Assembly: GCA_032433765.1 (NCBI GenBank)
Contig: JAVIAB010000159.1
Coordinates: forward strand, 61,169,543-61,233,542
DNA: 64,000 bases
Origin: Megaustenia siamemsis
Lineage: Eukaryota > Mollusca > Gastropoda > Stylommatophora > Ariophantidae
Direction of reading: 5' to 3'
In this document: in pieces, positions 23,394 to 35,527 of the stretch
Position numbering within the stretch: the first letter of the stretch is position 1
Layout: each line of letters begins with the position of its first letter
The notes under the pieces: generated by a model
The model's database searches: none
Told to the model about the DNA's origin: nothing
The model's input: the letters and a program-made list of their open reading frames with translations, nothing else
Program-made: the position numbers and the translations under genes

Positions 23394-23822
23394 TATTTGC
23401 GGGTCATCATCATTGCACTCCGAACATGTCCATAGGTGCTCAGATCCCCTCCTCAGCAATCCCCTCAGTGTCCTGCGACTGACGACTCCAGTTCTATGTT
23501 GGTTGATAAGTCTTCTTACACGGCCACTAAGTGTCTCATTTCTGGCTGTGTCCATCTTAACTCCCATCTCTTTCATCCGAAGAAGTGACGTGGATCTGTG
23601 TTTGTCGAAGTCCTGTGCTCTTCCCACATCTCGGAGGGCATTGATGATGTTCGCCCGATCCATTGGTTGCCCGTCCTCAACGACAGCGCAGCTAGCCAAT
23701 CTGTCCGCTCTTTCATTTCCCCGTACTCCCGCATGTCCAGGGACAAAGACAAAGGTGACCTTACTTATTTTGGATTTCTGCAACGACTCTACCCATTGCT
23801 GGCGTACAGAGCCCGCCTCCAC
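23373..23822 (-). pseudogene. RNase H end and C-terminal region, family F
   Basis: Contains FVFVPGHAGVRGNERADR, the conserved end of RNase H, then a basic region (LRRGSEHLWTCSECNDDD) that ends the element. The same segment recurs at 31,075-31,240 (minus) and 42,040-42,450 (plus). Confidence 0.82.
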
Positions 23823-24252
23823 TTTTTATCATGCTCATCGAATCACTCAATATACATGCGTGGGTGTAGTCTTGTGACTCTAACCATTTGAATGCCTTGG
23901 TCACTGCCATCGCCTCTATTGACATGCTACTCGTGGTCATGACGTATGCACCACTGTCTTCCTTGGCTATCCTGCCTGCCGAGCGTGCTGTAAATGCCCA
24001 TGCACTTCTTTCGTGTCGTCTTACAGATCCGTCTGTATAGATGACTGCATCTTTCTCATCGGTGTTATCGCAGATGAGACCGTTGGCCTCAGCATTAACC
24101 ACGACCGGGTTCTGTTCCCTACTTTTCCTGTCCAGTGTGACAATACACGAGAAAGTCCCATTGAATGACGTAGGCACCGGTATCCACTCCTCACCAACGC
24201 TGATATTGGTAAGCCCACAGACCTGTTTGATGACATCTTCTGCTCGGCCCAC
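23761..24252 (-). pseudogene. RNase H domain, family F
   Basis: Reads DAVIYTDGSVRRHERS (first catalytic D), SSMSIEAMAVTKAFKWL (catalytic E) and HACILSDSMSMIKS (catalytic D). The fourth acidic region follows in the overlapping frame at 23,373-23,822 with VPGHAGVRGNERADRLA. The enzyme would remove RNA from RNA-DNA hybrids during insertion. A frameshift separates the two parts. Confidence 0.85.
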
Positions 24253-24269
24253 TCATGATTTGCCTCTAT

Positions 24270-24692
24270 TTAGCCGGGCACCTTCCCTGTGTTGAGCACG
24301 TGGTGTAATGGATGCTCTGGATCTGTACTAATCTTCAGGCATGCTCGTGCTCTCCAGATCTTGATTCTGTCATCCATGGTTGGAAAGTCAAGAAGATACC
24401 TCATTGCTACACAGGGAGTGTCCCTCGTACATCCCAGGATAATGCGCACGGCTTCATGTTGTATTTTCTCCAGCCTATCAATTTGAGTCGTACTGACAGT
24501 AAGAAATGCCAGGGCATACTCGATTGGTGCGAGGACTAATCCCTGGAACAGAAGAGTAAGTAGCCTCTGCTCGATGTTGGCAGCTGCCATGACCTTCAAG
24601 GCGGCTAATACTTTGTGGGATTTTGTTATGACATGGTCGACGTGGTCCCGAAAACACAGACTGCGATCAAACTTAACTCCGAGATATGTCAT
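24270..24692 (-). pseudogene. RT C-terminal part (thumb/connection), family F
   Basis: Starts MTYLGVKFDRSLCFRDHV, a typical segment after the RT palm in RNase-H-bearing LINEs, then LFQGLVLAPIEYALAFL and IQHEAVRIILGC. It is followed by RNase H in the next frame. Confidence 0.78.
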
Positions 24693-24890
24693 CTACTTGT
24701 CCCTGGTCACCTTATCAGCTCCCATTCGTACTAGCGGTGTGGTCGTATTAACGATATGATTGTTAAGGGAGAACCATGAAACTGATGCTTTATTAGGATT
24801 AACCAAGGCACCTGAAACCCCACACCAGGAAGAAATGCGATCGAGTTCGTCTTGCATTGTGGAGGCGATTCCCCGTCTGTCTCTTACCTG

Positions 24891-25097
24891 TCAATATACC
24901 AGAATATCATCAGCAAAAGTCATAGTTCTTCCCATCCCATCCAGCTGTTGTTCCGTGATCGTTATTGTGTACACGTTAAATAGAACTGGTGACAATGGTG
25001 AGCCTTGTGGCAGCCCTGGAAAATAGATGTTGGCTCGGAAGACCAACTTCCACATCTGAGTATCACCTTCCTCTGAAACAGTGCCGCGGCGATCCAT
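24891..25097 (-). pseudogene. Reverse transcriptase palm with FADD motif, family F
   Basis: 68 residues including GLPQGSPLSPVLFNVYTI and MTFADDILVY. The FADD box is intact, but the frame is closed on either side. Confidence 0.82.
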
Positions 25098-25210
25098 CTT
25101 ATGAGGAAGGGGTTCACCGCCAGTTTGAGGAGCATATGCATGAGATATTCAAATGGTACCCTGTTGTATGCATCCTCCAGATCTATAGCAGCAGCACATG
25201 TCTCCTCTCT

Positions 25211-25519
25211 TCAGTGGAAGCCTTCGAAGACGTCATGGGCAAAGACTGCCGCATTGAGCCATGTCTCTTTGTTATATCTATAACCTCCGAGTGTGGGTAG
25301 GAATACACGTTTCTGTTCAAGGTGACAGGTGAGGACACCGGCAACTATTTTCTCCAGCAGCTTGCCCGCAGTGTTCTGCATTGTGATGATTATGTAGGCA
25401 CTGATCTGAGAATGGTCCTTGTTTGACTTTGGTAGCGGTAGTAAGTAGCTGTGTAGCCACTCCTCCTTAATCTGGCCACTCCGAATACTGGCATTAAACT
25501 CATTGGCCAGTTTTGTCAA
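25211..25519 (-). pseudogene. Reverse transcriptase fingers, family F
   Basis: Contains GQIKEEWLHSYLLPLPKS and NTAGKLLEKIVAGVL, the start of a LINE RT domain. The RT continues after a frameshift with GLPQGSPLSPVLFNVY and RTMTFADDILVY at 24,891-25,097. Confidence 0.8.
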
Positions 25520-26192
25520 GTCGTTGTCAGCTAAATCGCCTATGTCATCGTACCGAAACCATCTTGACCAGGAGCAGTGTTGTGTGACCTTTTACGTGTT
25601 GTGCTATTGGTATCGGTTGTCATGGTGAGATTTTCTTCCACACTACATCCTTACACAATTTTGACAGCGATCCCCGTATCCTCATTCTTACATCCTCATT
25701 TCTTTGGTCCGTCTGCTCAATGTAGCGGGCAAGCAGGGCCTTCCCTTTGCTCTCATCAGATTTGTGCCATATCCGGCCTGTGCTCTGAAATTCTGGTATG
25801 CCTCTGTGTCGTGGTGTGCCATTCATGCACTGATGAAGGCGCCAGAATGTGGCTAGCGATTTTTCTGAGCACACTTTTTTACAGAAGTCATCCCATTTGG
25901 CATCATTAGCCTGCTTAGCACATAGTATAAAGTGCACCATTTTTTGGTCGACCTCTACTTTCAGACGCTTCAAGATCTCAGGTTGTGTTCTTCCAGTCCT
26001 TCTGGCTTTCTGCCATGTCTTGGCAGTTTGTCTCTTCCTCCGCCAAGCTTCATCGACATCTACGTTCCACCAGGGTGGCTGCGTACATCGCTCCTGCCTC
26101 CTACGAGGGGCACTCTTTTGCTAATGACGTCCTGGTCTTTTTTTCTCATAGTTGAATGTGTGGAGCTTTCTTTTCTGGCTTTTATTTCTGCT

Positions 26193-26822
26193 TTACTCAA
26201 TTAGGAGGACACACGGATAGTGATCACTTGCGTGGAACCCCAGTGCACTCCACCTGCAAACCGGTGCGAAGTTGGAAGACACCAGTGTCAGGTCTTTGAC
26301 ACTATTAGAGTCCCCTGTTCGAGTGGCCATTCTTGTTGCCCTTCCATCATTCAAGCCCACTAAGTCGGCTGACACTAATGCGTTCTCTAGGTCTTCTCCC
26401 TGCTTGTTGGTTATGACGTTGCCCCACTGGTTTCCTCTAGCATTAAAGACTCCACAGAAAATGACATTCTCTTCATCGAACTCGAAGAAATTCTGCCATT
26501 GTTGTGTGTTCACCTTCCCATTACAGGTATACACATTAACAATCACGAAATGAACTGGGGTCTGCACCCTAACCGCATGTACCTGCAATTCTGCATTGTT
26601 CCACGCAGACATATCAACCTCAGCTGCCACCATATTGTTGCGCACAAGGATGGCCTGCCCAAGGTGTCGCCTATTGTGGAAACAATGAAAGCCAGGAGTA
26701 CTTACTGTCCTGTCACCAAGAAGAGTTTCTTGTAAAACCATTATATCGTCGCCGCACAGTAGCTTATCAAGAATTGGCCGTCGATGAACAAATGACCCAC
26801 AATTCCAATAAGTAACGCGCAC
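26193..26822 (-). pseudogene. APE-type endonuclease, family F
   Basis: A 209-residue open frame starting MRVTYWNCGSFVHRRP. Motifs: IMVLQETLL (catalytic E), FVIVNVYTCNGKVN, VIFCGVFNARGNQWG (in this position other elements have GDFNA, so the D is replaced by V here) and a final ALGFHASDHYPCVLLI with the SDH active-site box. The domain is complete in length, but the GDFN-to-GVFN change would probably damage activity. Confidence 0.85.
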
Positions 26823-26984
26823 ATACTTTAGGTCTAGCCTCTCACACTTTGACTTTCAAATTTAATGCCATCTCTCTTGCCCCGTCGTGTTTTCCTTCTT
26901 CGATGATGTCGTTTGTGCTGCATCTGAATACTTACACTTACTGTCGTCATGAAGAACGTCGCTGAACGTTGATGCTTTGGATGG

Positions 26985-27860
26985 TCTAAACGAACATTGT
27001 ATGTGATCAATAGCAGATATACAAGGAATTTAAAGCAAAGGCCACAGCAAAAACAATTTGAGATATGCGGATGACACAGTTTTAATAGCAGAGATAGATA
27101 AAGAACTACATAAATGAATAACATAATAGTAAAAGAAATCAACAAGAAAGGTCTCAGTCTGAATAGTAAGAAAACAGAAGTAATGGTCATATCGAAGAAA
27201 CAATCATGACCATCATGCAGCATAAAAATAAGTAGGACAAATCTGAAACAAGTGCAACGCGTCAAATACAAGAGCACAGTAATAACATCAGATGGAAGAT
27301 GCACTACAGATATCAACAGCAGAATAGCTCAGGCCAAAATAACTTTTCAGAAAATGATATACGTCTTATGCAACAAATTTATATCAATCGAAGTGAGAAA
27401 GAGAGTTTTTTTGGGTGCTATATAGAGCCATTTCTGACCTAAAGAAGTGAATTATGGACAATACAAAAAAAAACAAACAATTGGAAAAACGATTAGAGGC
27501 CATAGAGTTGGGTTTTCACAGAAGAATGTTGAAAGTTCCCTGGACAGCTAAAAGGGTAACGAGTAAATTCAAAGAGGCCAACACAAATAGGGAGCTCTTA
27601 AGAAACATTAAAAAAGAAACAATCAACATTTTTGGGGAACAACATGAGAAGAGGAAAGTTGGAATACTTGGTTACAGCTTAGAAAAAAATACAGGAAAAG
27701 AGAGATCGTGGATGACTTAAAGAAAAAATACTCAATAGCTTGGTGTAATGGAGTGGAAAACAGTCAACAACAGAACTGATACGATGTACGGTAGATAAAA
27801 GTTTGTAGAAGGATGTGATCGCCTACGCCAAATGGTATGGCACATGATGATGATAATGTA
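26985..27860 (+). mobile_element. Family C retrotransposon, RT end and 3' tail downstream of element F
   Basis: Continues from 23,393 with NLRYADDTVLIAE at about 27,060, a KYKSTVITSDGRCTTDI-like stretch near 27,270 and RRMLKVPWTAKR near 27,525, ending with 'cacatgatgatgataatg' at about 27,840-27,858. Frameshifted and dead. Confidence 0.85.
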
Positions 27861-28336
27861 CTATTTTAAAGCTATCCACATTCGGACTTTAATGACATCT
27901 GCACATTTGGACACGTTTGTTATGACTAGGTATAAATTATAAAAGCGTTATAAATACACCATCTGCTGACGTGTCTTCGCCTCCAGGTTTACCCAGCATG
28001 CATTGATTCGACTGGAGCACCAAATAAACACTTTGTAAGCCTCGCGAACACAGGTGTTGGATTATGAACGGCTTATTGGGATACTGTGGCCATCTAAGAA
28101 TGTTCAATAAACAAACCTTAAGTAAAAGAGGAATGGTTGGTACAGCTGGCGTCAAGTTATTGCTTCGTGTGGTGCTTGATTATGTAAAGTAACATGTTAA
28201 TGCTAATAGATTAGTCTTAATCGTCATGGAGCTGCCACGACCTCTACATTTTGTAGACGTGTTTACTTATCTTTATGTAGGAGAGACCTTTAATTACAAA
28301 ACCTACAATACCATGCTGCTTTACTCACACACAGAT
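27861..28336. other. Stretch without recognisable features
   Basis: I see no coding frame, repeat or RNA gene here. Confidence 0.5.
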
Positions 28337-28420
28337 AACCATCATCATTAAGTAGCGGGCATGCTGGCATAGGCGATCATGACTCTCCACAACGTTCGGT
28401 CTTGACAGTTATTTAACACA
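28337..28420 (-). mobile_element. Short family C2 3' end
   Basis: 'catcatcattaagtagcggg' and 'gcataggcgatcatgactct' match the end of the C2 fragment at 21,027-21,110. Only about 84 bp remains. Confidence 0.65.
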
Positions 28421-28860
28421 GAAAATACTTTGTGAATAATAAGCACGTACGCAATTTTCTTCTGTTATTTCCCACAATGCAACTGGTCCGAATCCTGTAT
28501 GGGTCTAGTCATTATCTTGGGTCCATGAACTGAGGGGAGAGAAGAGAACCTTCTGCAGGAGCTACATGTACCCGCCGTGTAAGAGAGCATATGGCATGTG
28601 TCATGAGGAGGGCACATCAGTGTCGAGGAAGCACGTAAAGAAACAGTTATACGATGTCACCCACGTAACGTAAAGATGGAGTTAAATGGGGACCCAGTTT
28701 TCATGCCAGTGGAGAGTTGCGGGCCTTCTCAGAATGAGAAGCCTCGTCAATAAAGTACCGCCCTGACACAGTTCACAGACTTCAGTGAGTGTCTGAGGAT
28801 AGAGTGTTAGATAACATGTGAATATTGTTAGTTCTCTATCTGCAAACGCTGCCATATGTA
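28421..28860. other. Stretch without recognisable features
   Basis: No gene or repeat recognised. The base composition is close to balanced compared with its AT-rich surroundings. Confidence 0.5.
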
Positions 28861-30775
28861 CTTGAAGTTTTTCTCAATCTCTTTACTTCATTCTTCTACT
28901 TTATATAACCCCGATCCCCCTATATACATTCCTCATTTACATTATATCTTCCACACCTCCTAACGCTCTTTTCTACTTGATCAACTCTCCACTTCCTAAC
29001 TCCCTCATCTACTTCATCTAATTCCAACGATACATACTTCTCTTTTACATCAACTATTCCCCACTTTCTAACTCCCTCTTCTACTCCATCTATTCACCAC
29101 CCTTATCCTCTTATTCTACTTTATCTGTTCTTTCCCTTATCTCTCCCTCCTACTTGTATATTTCCCTCACCTCTACTTCCCTCTTCAACTTCATTTACTC
29201 CCCTTCCCTTCCTTCGTCTTTAGCTTCATCTACCTCCCACCCTCTACCTTCCCACTTTTACTTCATCTATTCCCCCATAAACTACCTCAATCTTACATTT
29301 CATCTACTCCCCACACGTGACATTCTTTCATCTACTTCATCTGTTCCTCATGACTTTCTCCCTCCTTTCCTTCATTTATTCCACGCTTCTTACCTGCATC
29401 TTCTGATTCGTCTACTACCACCGTCTAGATTTCCCCTTCTTCTACATCCATTCCCCACCCTCTACCTTCTCTCTTCTTCTACATCCATTCCCCACCCTCT
29501 ACCTTCTCTCTTCTTCTACATCCATTCCCCACCCTCTACTTTCTCTCTTCTTCTACATCCATTCCCCACCCTCTACCTTCTCTCTTCTTCTACATCCATT
29601 CCCCACTCTCTATCTTACCTCTTCTACATCAATTCCTCTTCCTCTACTTTAATTCTTTTTCTACATCCATTCCCCGTCATCTAACTTCCCTCTTCTACTA
29701 CACCCATTTCCCACCCTGTACTTTCCCTCTACTTCTACATCCATTTCGCTACCTTTATATTCCCTCTTCTACATAAATTCCCCACCCTCTACCTTCCCTC
29801 TTGTACATCCATTCCCCATCGTTTACATTCCATCTTCTACCTCCAATCTACATCCAATTTCCTCTTTTACATCCAATACTCACCACCTACCCTACCTCTT
29901 CTACATCCATTCCCCAACGATGACCTTCCCTCTTCTACATCAATTGCCCACCCTCTACATTCCATCTTCTATATTCATTCCCCATCAATTAGCTTCCATC
30001 TTCTATATCCATTCCACACCATCTACCTTCCATCTTCTTCTACACCCAATCCGTATCATCTATCTTCTTTCGTCTAATTCTTTTCCCCACCCACTACCTT
30101 TCTTCTTATTCTACATCCATTCCACACCCTTTATCTTCGCTTTTCCACATCTATTCCCAACTCTGTAACTTACATTTTCTTCTACATCCATTCCCCATAA
30201 TCTAACTTTCCTCTTCTTCTACATCAACTCACCATCATCTATCATCCTTATTCTACATCCATCCCCCACGTTCTACATTCCCTATTCTATATCAATTCCC
30301 CACCCTCTACATTCCCCCTTTTTCTATAAATATTTCTCACCATTTAACTCCCATCTACTACATCCATTCCCCAATGACGATATTCCCTCTTCTACATTTA
30401 TTCCACATCGCCTACCTTCCCTCCCCTTCATCCATTTCCAACCTCTTCCTTCCATCTTCTTCTACATCCATCCCCGCCCTCTGTCTTCCCTCTTCTACTT
30501 AATGATTCCCCACCCCTACCTCTCTCTTCCACTTCATCTATTCCCAACCCTACCTCCCACTTCTATTTTATCTACTGCCCACCCTCTATCGTCCCTCTTC
30601 TACTTCATCTATTCCCCTCCCCTACCTCCCACTTCTATTTTATCTACTGCCCACCCTCTATCGTCCCACTTCTACTTCATCTATTCCCCTCCCCTACCTC
30701 CCACTTCTACTTTAACTACTGCCCACCCTCTATCGACCCTCTTCTACTTCATCTATTCCTCACCTCGTACATTTC
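28860..30775. repeat. Polypyrimidine minisatellite, ~37-bp and 72-bp periods
   Basis: Strongly strand-asymmetric CT-rich DNA. The best part (29,440-29,610) repeats every 37 bp around 'ttctacatccattcccca'. The end (30,540-30,770) has a 72-bp period with 'tctactgcccaccctctatc'. Other units are diverged. Open frames through it lack any known domain. Confidence 0.88.
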
Positions 30776-31074
30776 TCAAAGAAACGATCGGATGAGAGAA
30801 CCATGTTTGTTGATAGATCCATCCTCTGCCCCAAATGACTTCTATGAAGTTTACATTTAAATTGTCACCAACCCTAAAATGTTATCAAGATAAAATGGTC
30901 ACTGCGAGTCAATGCCTTTATTACAAGCGTGAACCAAACACTATTTATCTGTTTATTTCACAGTTTCGAGACAATATTCTGTCATATAAAATGAAATATA
31001 AGATATTTATCTCTGAGTTTTTAAAACCATCAAAGTGTTCTGGCTATGCATTGAGTTATTGAGTTGTTTGCTGT
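30776..31074. other. AT-rich stretch without recognisable features
   Basis: Nothing supported here. Confidence 0.5.
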
Positions 31075-31240
31075 CATCCAAGTCTTGCAGTGTCCAGTGA
31101 CTGACGACTCCAGTTATATTTTGGCTGATAAGTCTTTTTATACGCCCACTAAGTTTCTCGTTTCTGGTTGTGTCTATCTCATCTCATTCATTCGAATGAG
31201 TGACGTGGACTCATGTTTGTCGAAGTCCTGTGCTAAGTAT
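31075..31240 (-). mobile_element. Family F C-terminal fragment
   Basis: The sequence around 'actgacgactccagttatat' and 'tttgtcgaagtcctgtgct' matches 23,460-23,625 of element F in the same orientation, without its 3' tail. Both ends are ragged. Confidence 0.75.
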
Positions 31241-31700
31241 ATGAATGTTTCCTTGTATCTATCCACTCGACTTACATTCTAACGGCTTGGAGAATAGCGG
31301 TTCTGGAACAGACCAGAAGTGTGTGTTACTTGAAGATGTAATTTTTATAACATTGTGTTTTGTGATGATGATTAGACTACCGTGACAGGATGTAATGTTC
31401 CCCTCGTGTGTTTGATTGTTCCTGGTAAACAGATCAAACGATGTCTACGTTCTGGTAGCAGCATCTAATCTCCAACAATAATTCCTGTCAGAGAACTTTC
31501 TCGTATCATAACTCAAGGGGAGATGAGTGTTCAGAGACTGTCTGCTGATCACATGTGACCTGGTAAAGTAATAGGAAACTCTTTTATAGAGCTTCGCAGC
31601 ATTAGGTAATCTGATCATCATAAGTGGGCACTTCAATCACGTTTATTTTTTTAAGGGAAAGAGATAATGCGTACATCAAATCGCATTTTTGGATTTAATG
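31241..31700. other. Stretch without recognisable features
   Basis: No gene seen. The last 35 bp ('atcgcatttttggatttaat') resembles 32,128-32,150, hinting at an old local duplication. Confidence 0.4.
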
Positions 31701-31709
31701 AACTATTCT

Positions 31710-32079
31710 CATCATCATTTTAATAATATATACAGCTTGAGGTAGACATTCACGTGCCTCCACAATCTTCTATCTGCCGTGCATATTATCAGTTCTGTTG
31801 TTGAATGGTTTTCATGCCATAACACTAAGCTATCCACTATTTTCACTCTTTGTCGCCCACAACCTCTTCTTCCCAGTATTTTGCCATTTGTAACGAAGTA
31901 TTCTTACTTTCCTCTTCTCATGATGTGCCAGAAAAATGTTGATTGTTTATTGTTTATGTTTCATAGGAAGTCCCTTTTAATGTTGGCCTCTATGAGAATT
32001 TCCTCATGTGTCTTTCTAGCTGTCCAGGAAACTTTCAAAATTCTTCTGGGAAAAGCCATCTCTGTGCCCTCTAATCGAA
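31710..32079 (-). mobile_element. Family C 3' fragment with 9-bp TSD
   Basis: Flanked by 'aactattct' at 31,701-31,709 and 32,080-32,088. The minus strand ends in a GATGATGA tail next to 31,710 and carries the C-terminal tail region. 5'-truncated to about 370 bp. Confidence 0.87.
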
Positions 32080-32291
32080 AACTATTCTACTAATATCATT
32101 AGACTGGGTTAATGTGTACACCCAATCGCCTTTTTAGTTTAAGTGAACTATTATACTGATCATATTAGACTGGGTAATGCCCAAAACTAATTGCATTTTA
32201 TATCCAACAATACTATAAAGGATACCTCAGATTGTTATCCATTTTGGAAGGAAGACAACCTGGAGTAGTAATGACCGCATTAAAAAAATAT

Positions 32292-32514
32292 CTATCTATC
32301 TATCTATTGACCTTTCGAGCCGTAACCGGCCCATAGGGCGTAGACCAAGATACACCTTCTCCTATATGAATTTTTGTTCTAGCAGTTTTCTTTTAAAGAT
32401 ATTTTATTAAATCTCGCCATCTGTCTCTGTTCTGTGCAAACAGTTCTATCTCATTGAGGGAGCCGATTCCTGCTGCTCTTGCCTCTCTCATCAATGTTCT
32501 TCTCAGTGTCTTTG
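32292..32514 (-). mobile_element. Family G LINE 3' end with 10-bp TSD
   Basis: Bounded by 'aaaaaaatat' at 32,282-32,291 and 32,515-32,524. It ends in (ATAG)n at 32,292-32,310 and encodes RTLMREARAAGIGSLNEIE and DRWRDLIKYL on the minus strand. The same end occurs at 41,446-41,768 and 62,607-62,838. Confidence 0.87.
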
Positions 32515-32544
32515 AAAAAAATATAAAAATAAAAAACATAAAAA

Positions 32545-33608
32545 AATATACCAGAGGTGAAATCAAAGATATGGTACGGCCATAATATACCAGAGGTGAA
32601 ATCAAAGATATGGTACGACCATAATATACCAGAGGTGAAATCAAAGATATGGTACGGCCATAATATATCAGAGGTGAAATCAAAGATATGGTACTTCCAT
32701 AATATACCAGAGGTGAAATCAAAGATATGGTACTTCCATAATATACCAGAGGTGAAATCAAAGACATGGTACTTCCATAATATACCAGAGGTGAAATCAA
32801 AGATATGGTACTTTCTTAATATACCAGAGGTGATATCAAAGATACGGTACCTCCATAATATACCAGAGGTGAAATCAAAGATATGGCACTTCCATAATAT
32901 TCCAGAGGTGAAATCAAAGATATGGTGCTTCCATAATATACCAGAGGTGAAACCAAATATATGGTATGACCATAATATACCAGAGGTGAATTCAAAGATA
33001 TGGTACTTCCATAATATACCAGAGGTGAAATATCAAAGATATGGTACTTCCATAATATACCAGATGTGAAACCAAAGATATGGTACTTACATAATATATC
33101 AGAGGTGAAATCAAAGATATGGTACTTCCATAATATACCAGATGTGAAACCAAAGATATGGTACTTACATAATATATCAGAGGTGAAATCAAAGATATGG
33201 TACTTCCATAATATACCAGAGATGAAATCAAAGATATGGTATGACCATAATATACCAGAGATGAAATCAAAGATATGGTACGACCATAATATACCAGAGG
33301 TGAAACCAAAGATATGGTACGACCATAATATACCAGATGTGAAACCAAAGATATGGTACTTCCATAATATACCAGATGTGAAACCAAAGATATGGCACTT
33401 ACATAATATATCAGAGGTGAAACCAAAGATATGGTACGACCATAATATACCAGAGATGAAATCAAAGATATGGTATGACCATAATATACCAGAGATGAAA
33501 TCAAAGATATGGTACGACCAAAATATACCAGAGGTGAAACCAAAGATATGGTACGACCATAATATACCAGAGATGAAATCAAAGATATGGTACGACCATA
33601 ATATACCA
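32545..33608. repeat. 39-bp minisatellite (type II)
   Basis: About 27 head-to-tail units of 'ataccagaggtgaaatcaaa' plus 'gatatggtacttccataat'. The unit is 13 codons, so long frames are open on both strands (for example IPEVKSKIWYFHN repeats on plus); I read these as artefacts. Variants such as 'cttacataatatatc' recur in spaced pairs, indicating block duplication. Confidence 0.95.
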
Positions 33609-34110
33609 CATTCCACAATTAACACAGCATCTCCCGTTTACTCTATTCCTATAATTTTTTTGTTTTTAATTCTGTAATTAAAGTAAAACTTGCCAATGCT
33701 TTCATTTGTTTTATTTACGTTTAGCTTTTCTCTAGCAAAGTAAATGTACAATAAACGAATGGTGTTACTTATTTCTTTATTTTATAATAAAGCTGCAATA
33801 TCTGTGTAGAGATGAAAACAACAATGATCTTACAATCCTGACATTATTTGTGGTTTTCCTACATTACATAACTAACATATAGGGAAGGATGTTCATAGAC
33901 GTTCTAGATCTGACAAAATTAGCTGTTCTTTCTCTCTTCTTTACTTCTCCTACTTTCTCTTAAAAAAAGTATGTATTCTTTGCTGTGTATTTAATTTACA
34001 TAAACAGGCTGAAAAGGTGGGGGAAAAATAAATATTCATGAGACTGTCTTAAGTGTGGCTAAAGGAGGTCAGGACTTGTGGCAGTTTGGGAACATCTAGA
34101 CTAAGCTAAA
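33609..34110. other. AT-rich stretch without recognisable features
   Basis: No gene or repeat recognised. Confidence 0.5.
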
Positions 34111-35527
34111 TGTCCTGATCTTGTCTTTTAGCTGGTTTTGTCTGTTAGCTGATTTTGTTTCTTACCTATTTTGTTATGTTAGCTGATCTTGTCTGTTAGC
34201 TGATCTTGTCTGTTAACTGAAATTGTCTTTTAGCTGAACATGTCTTTTAAATGAAATTGTTCATTATATATGATCTTTACTTTTAGCGGATTTTCTCTGT
34301 TAGCTGATCTTGTGTGTTTGCCGAACTTGAATGGTAGCTGATCTTGTTTATTAGCTGATCTTGTGTGTTATCTGATTTGGTCTGTTATCTGAACTTGTCT
34401 GTTAGCTGAACTTGTCTGTTAGCTGATTTTGTCTGTTGCCTGATCTTGTCTTTTATCTGAACTTGTCTGTTAGCTCATATTGTCTGTTATCTGATCTTAT
34501 CTATTAGCTAATCTTGTCTGTTAGTTCATCTTGTCTGTTAGCTAATCTTGTCTGTTAGATGAACTTGTCTGTTAGCTGATCTTGTCTGTTAGCTCATCTT
34601 GTCTGTTAGCTGATCTTGTCTGTTAGCCCATCTTGTCTGTTAGCTCATCTTGTCTGTTAGCTCATCTTGTCTGTTAGCTGATCTTGTCTGTTAGCCCATC
34701 TTGTCTGTTAGCTCATCTTGTCTGTTAGCTCATCTTGTCTGTTAGCTCATCTTGTCTATTAGCTGCTCAACTTGTCTGTTAGCTGATCTTGTCTGTTAGC
34801 TCATCTTGTCTGTTAGCTCATCTTGTCTGTTTGCTCATCTTGTCTGTTAGCTCATCTTGTCTGTTAGCTCATCTTGTCTGTTAGCTGATCTTGTCTGTTA
34901 GCTCTTCTTGTCTGTTAGCTCATCTTGTCTGTTAGCTCATCTTGTCTGTTAGCTCATCTTGTCTGTTAGCTCAACTTATCTGTTAGCTCATCTTGTTTGT
35001 TAGCTCATCTTGTCTGTTAGCTCATCTTGTCTGTTAGCTCATCTTGTCTGTTTGCTCATCTTGTCTGTTAGCTCATCTTGTCTGTTAGCCCATCTTGTCT
35101 GTTAGCTCATCTTGTCTGTTAGCTCATCTTGTCTGTTAGCTCATCTTGTCTATTAGCTGCTCAACTTGTCTGTTAGCTGATCGTGTCTGTTAGCTCATCT
35201 TGTCTGTTAGCTCATCTTGTCTGTTTGCTCATCTTGTCTGTTAGCTCATCTTGTCTGTTAGCTCATCTTGTCTGTTAGCTGATCTTGTCTGTTAGCTCTT
35301 CTTGTCTGTTAGCTCATCTTGTCTGTTAGCTCATCTTGTCTGTTAGCTCATCTTGTCTGTTAGCTCAACTTATCTGTTAGCTCATCTTGTTTGTTAGCTC
35401 ATCTTGTCTGTTAGCTCATCTTGTCTGTTAGCTCATCTTGTCTGTTTGCTCATCTTGTCTGTTAGCTCATCTTGTCTGTTAGCTCATCTTGTCTGTTAGC
35501 TCTTCTTGTCTGTTAGCTCATCTTGTT
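34110..35527. repeat. 17-bp minisatellite with 394-bp higher-order duplication
   Basis: About 80 units of 'ctgttagctcatcttgt'. Rare variants recur at a fixed 394-bp distance: 'cttgtctattagctgc' at 34,751 and 35,145, and 'tcaacttatc' at 34,971 and 35,365. Units at the left end (before 34,500) are much more diverged than those in the middle. Confidence 0.95.

Larger units (their letters stand above)
23394..26985 (-). mobile_element. Family F non-LTR retrotransposon with RNase H, nearly full length
   Basis: On the minus strand: 5' leader (26,985-26,825), APE endonuclease, linker, RT and RNase H, ending with GATGATGA and 'cccgcaaataac' at about 23,394. It is less AT-rich than its surroundings. 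The flanks resemble each other ('cgaaaatattg' before, 'cgaacattg' after), a possible TSD with mismatches. It interrupts family C's RT: SLNSENI on the left and NLRYADDTVLIAE (27,057-27,095) on the right. The domain set suits the I/Jockey-like LINEs that carry RNase H. Confidence 0.87.

Noticed and set aside
26834..27316. 160-codon minus-strand frame across the end of F and the start of C
   Set aside because: It crosses the insertion border of two elements, antisense to the C element; no motif.
29154..29684. 176-codon Ser/Pro/Leu-rich frame
   Set aside because: Polypyrimidine minisatellite without stop-rich frames; no domain.
32557..33677. Repeat proteins with IPEVKSKIWYFHN-like units, and minus-strand counterparts
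   Set aside because: They follow a 39-bp minisatellite and are open on both strands at once. No evidence of a gene.
34110..35527. CRISPR-like array
   Set aside because: Repeats are directly adjacent without unique spacers, and the context is a eukaryotic genome with spliced exons and LINEs.
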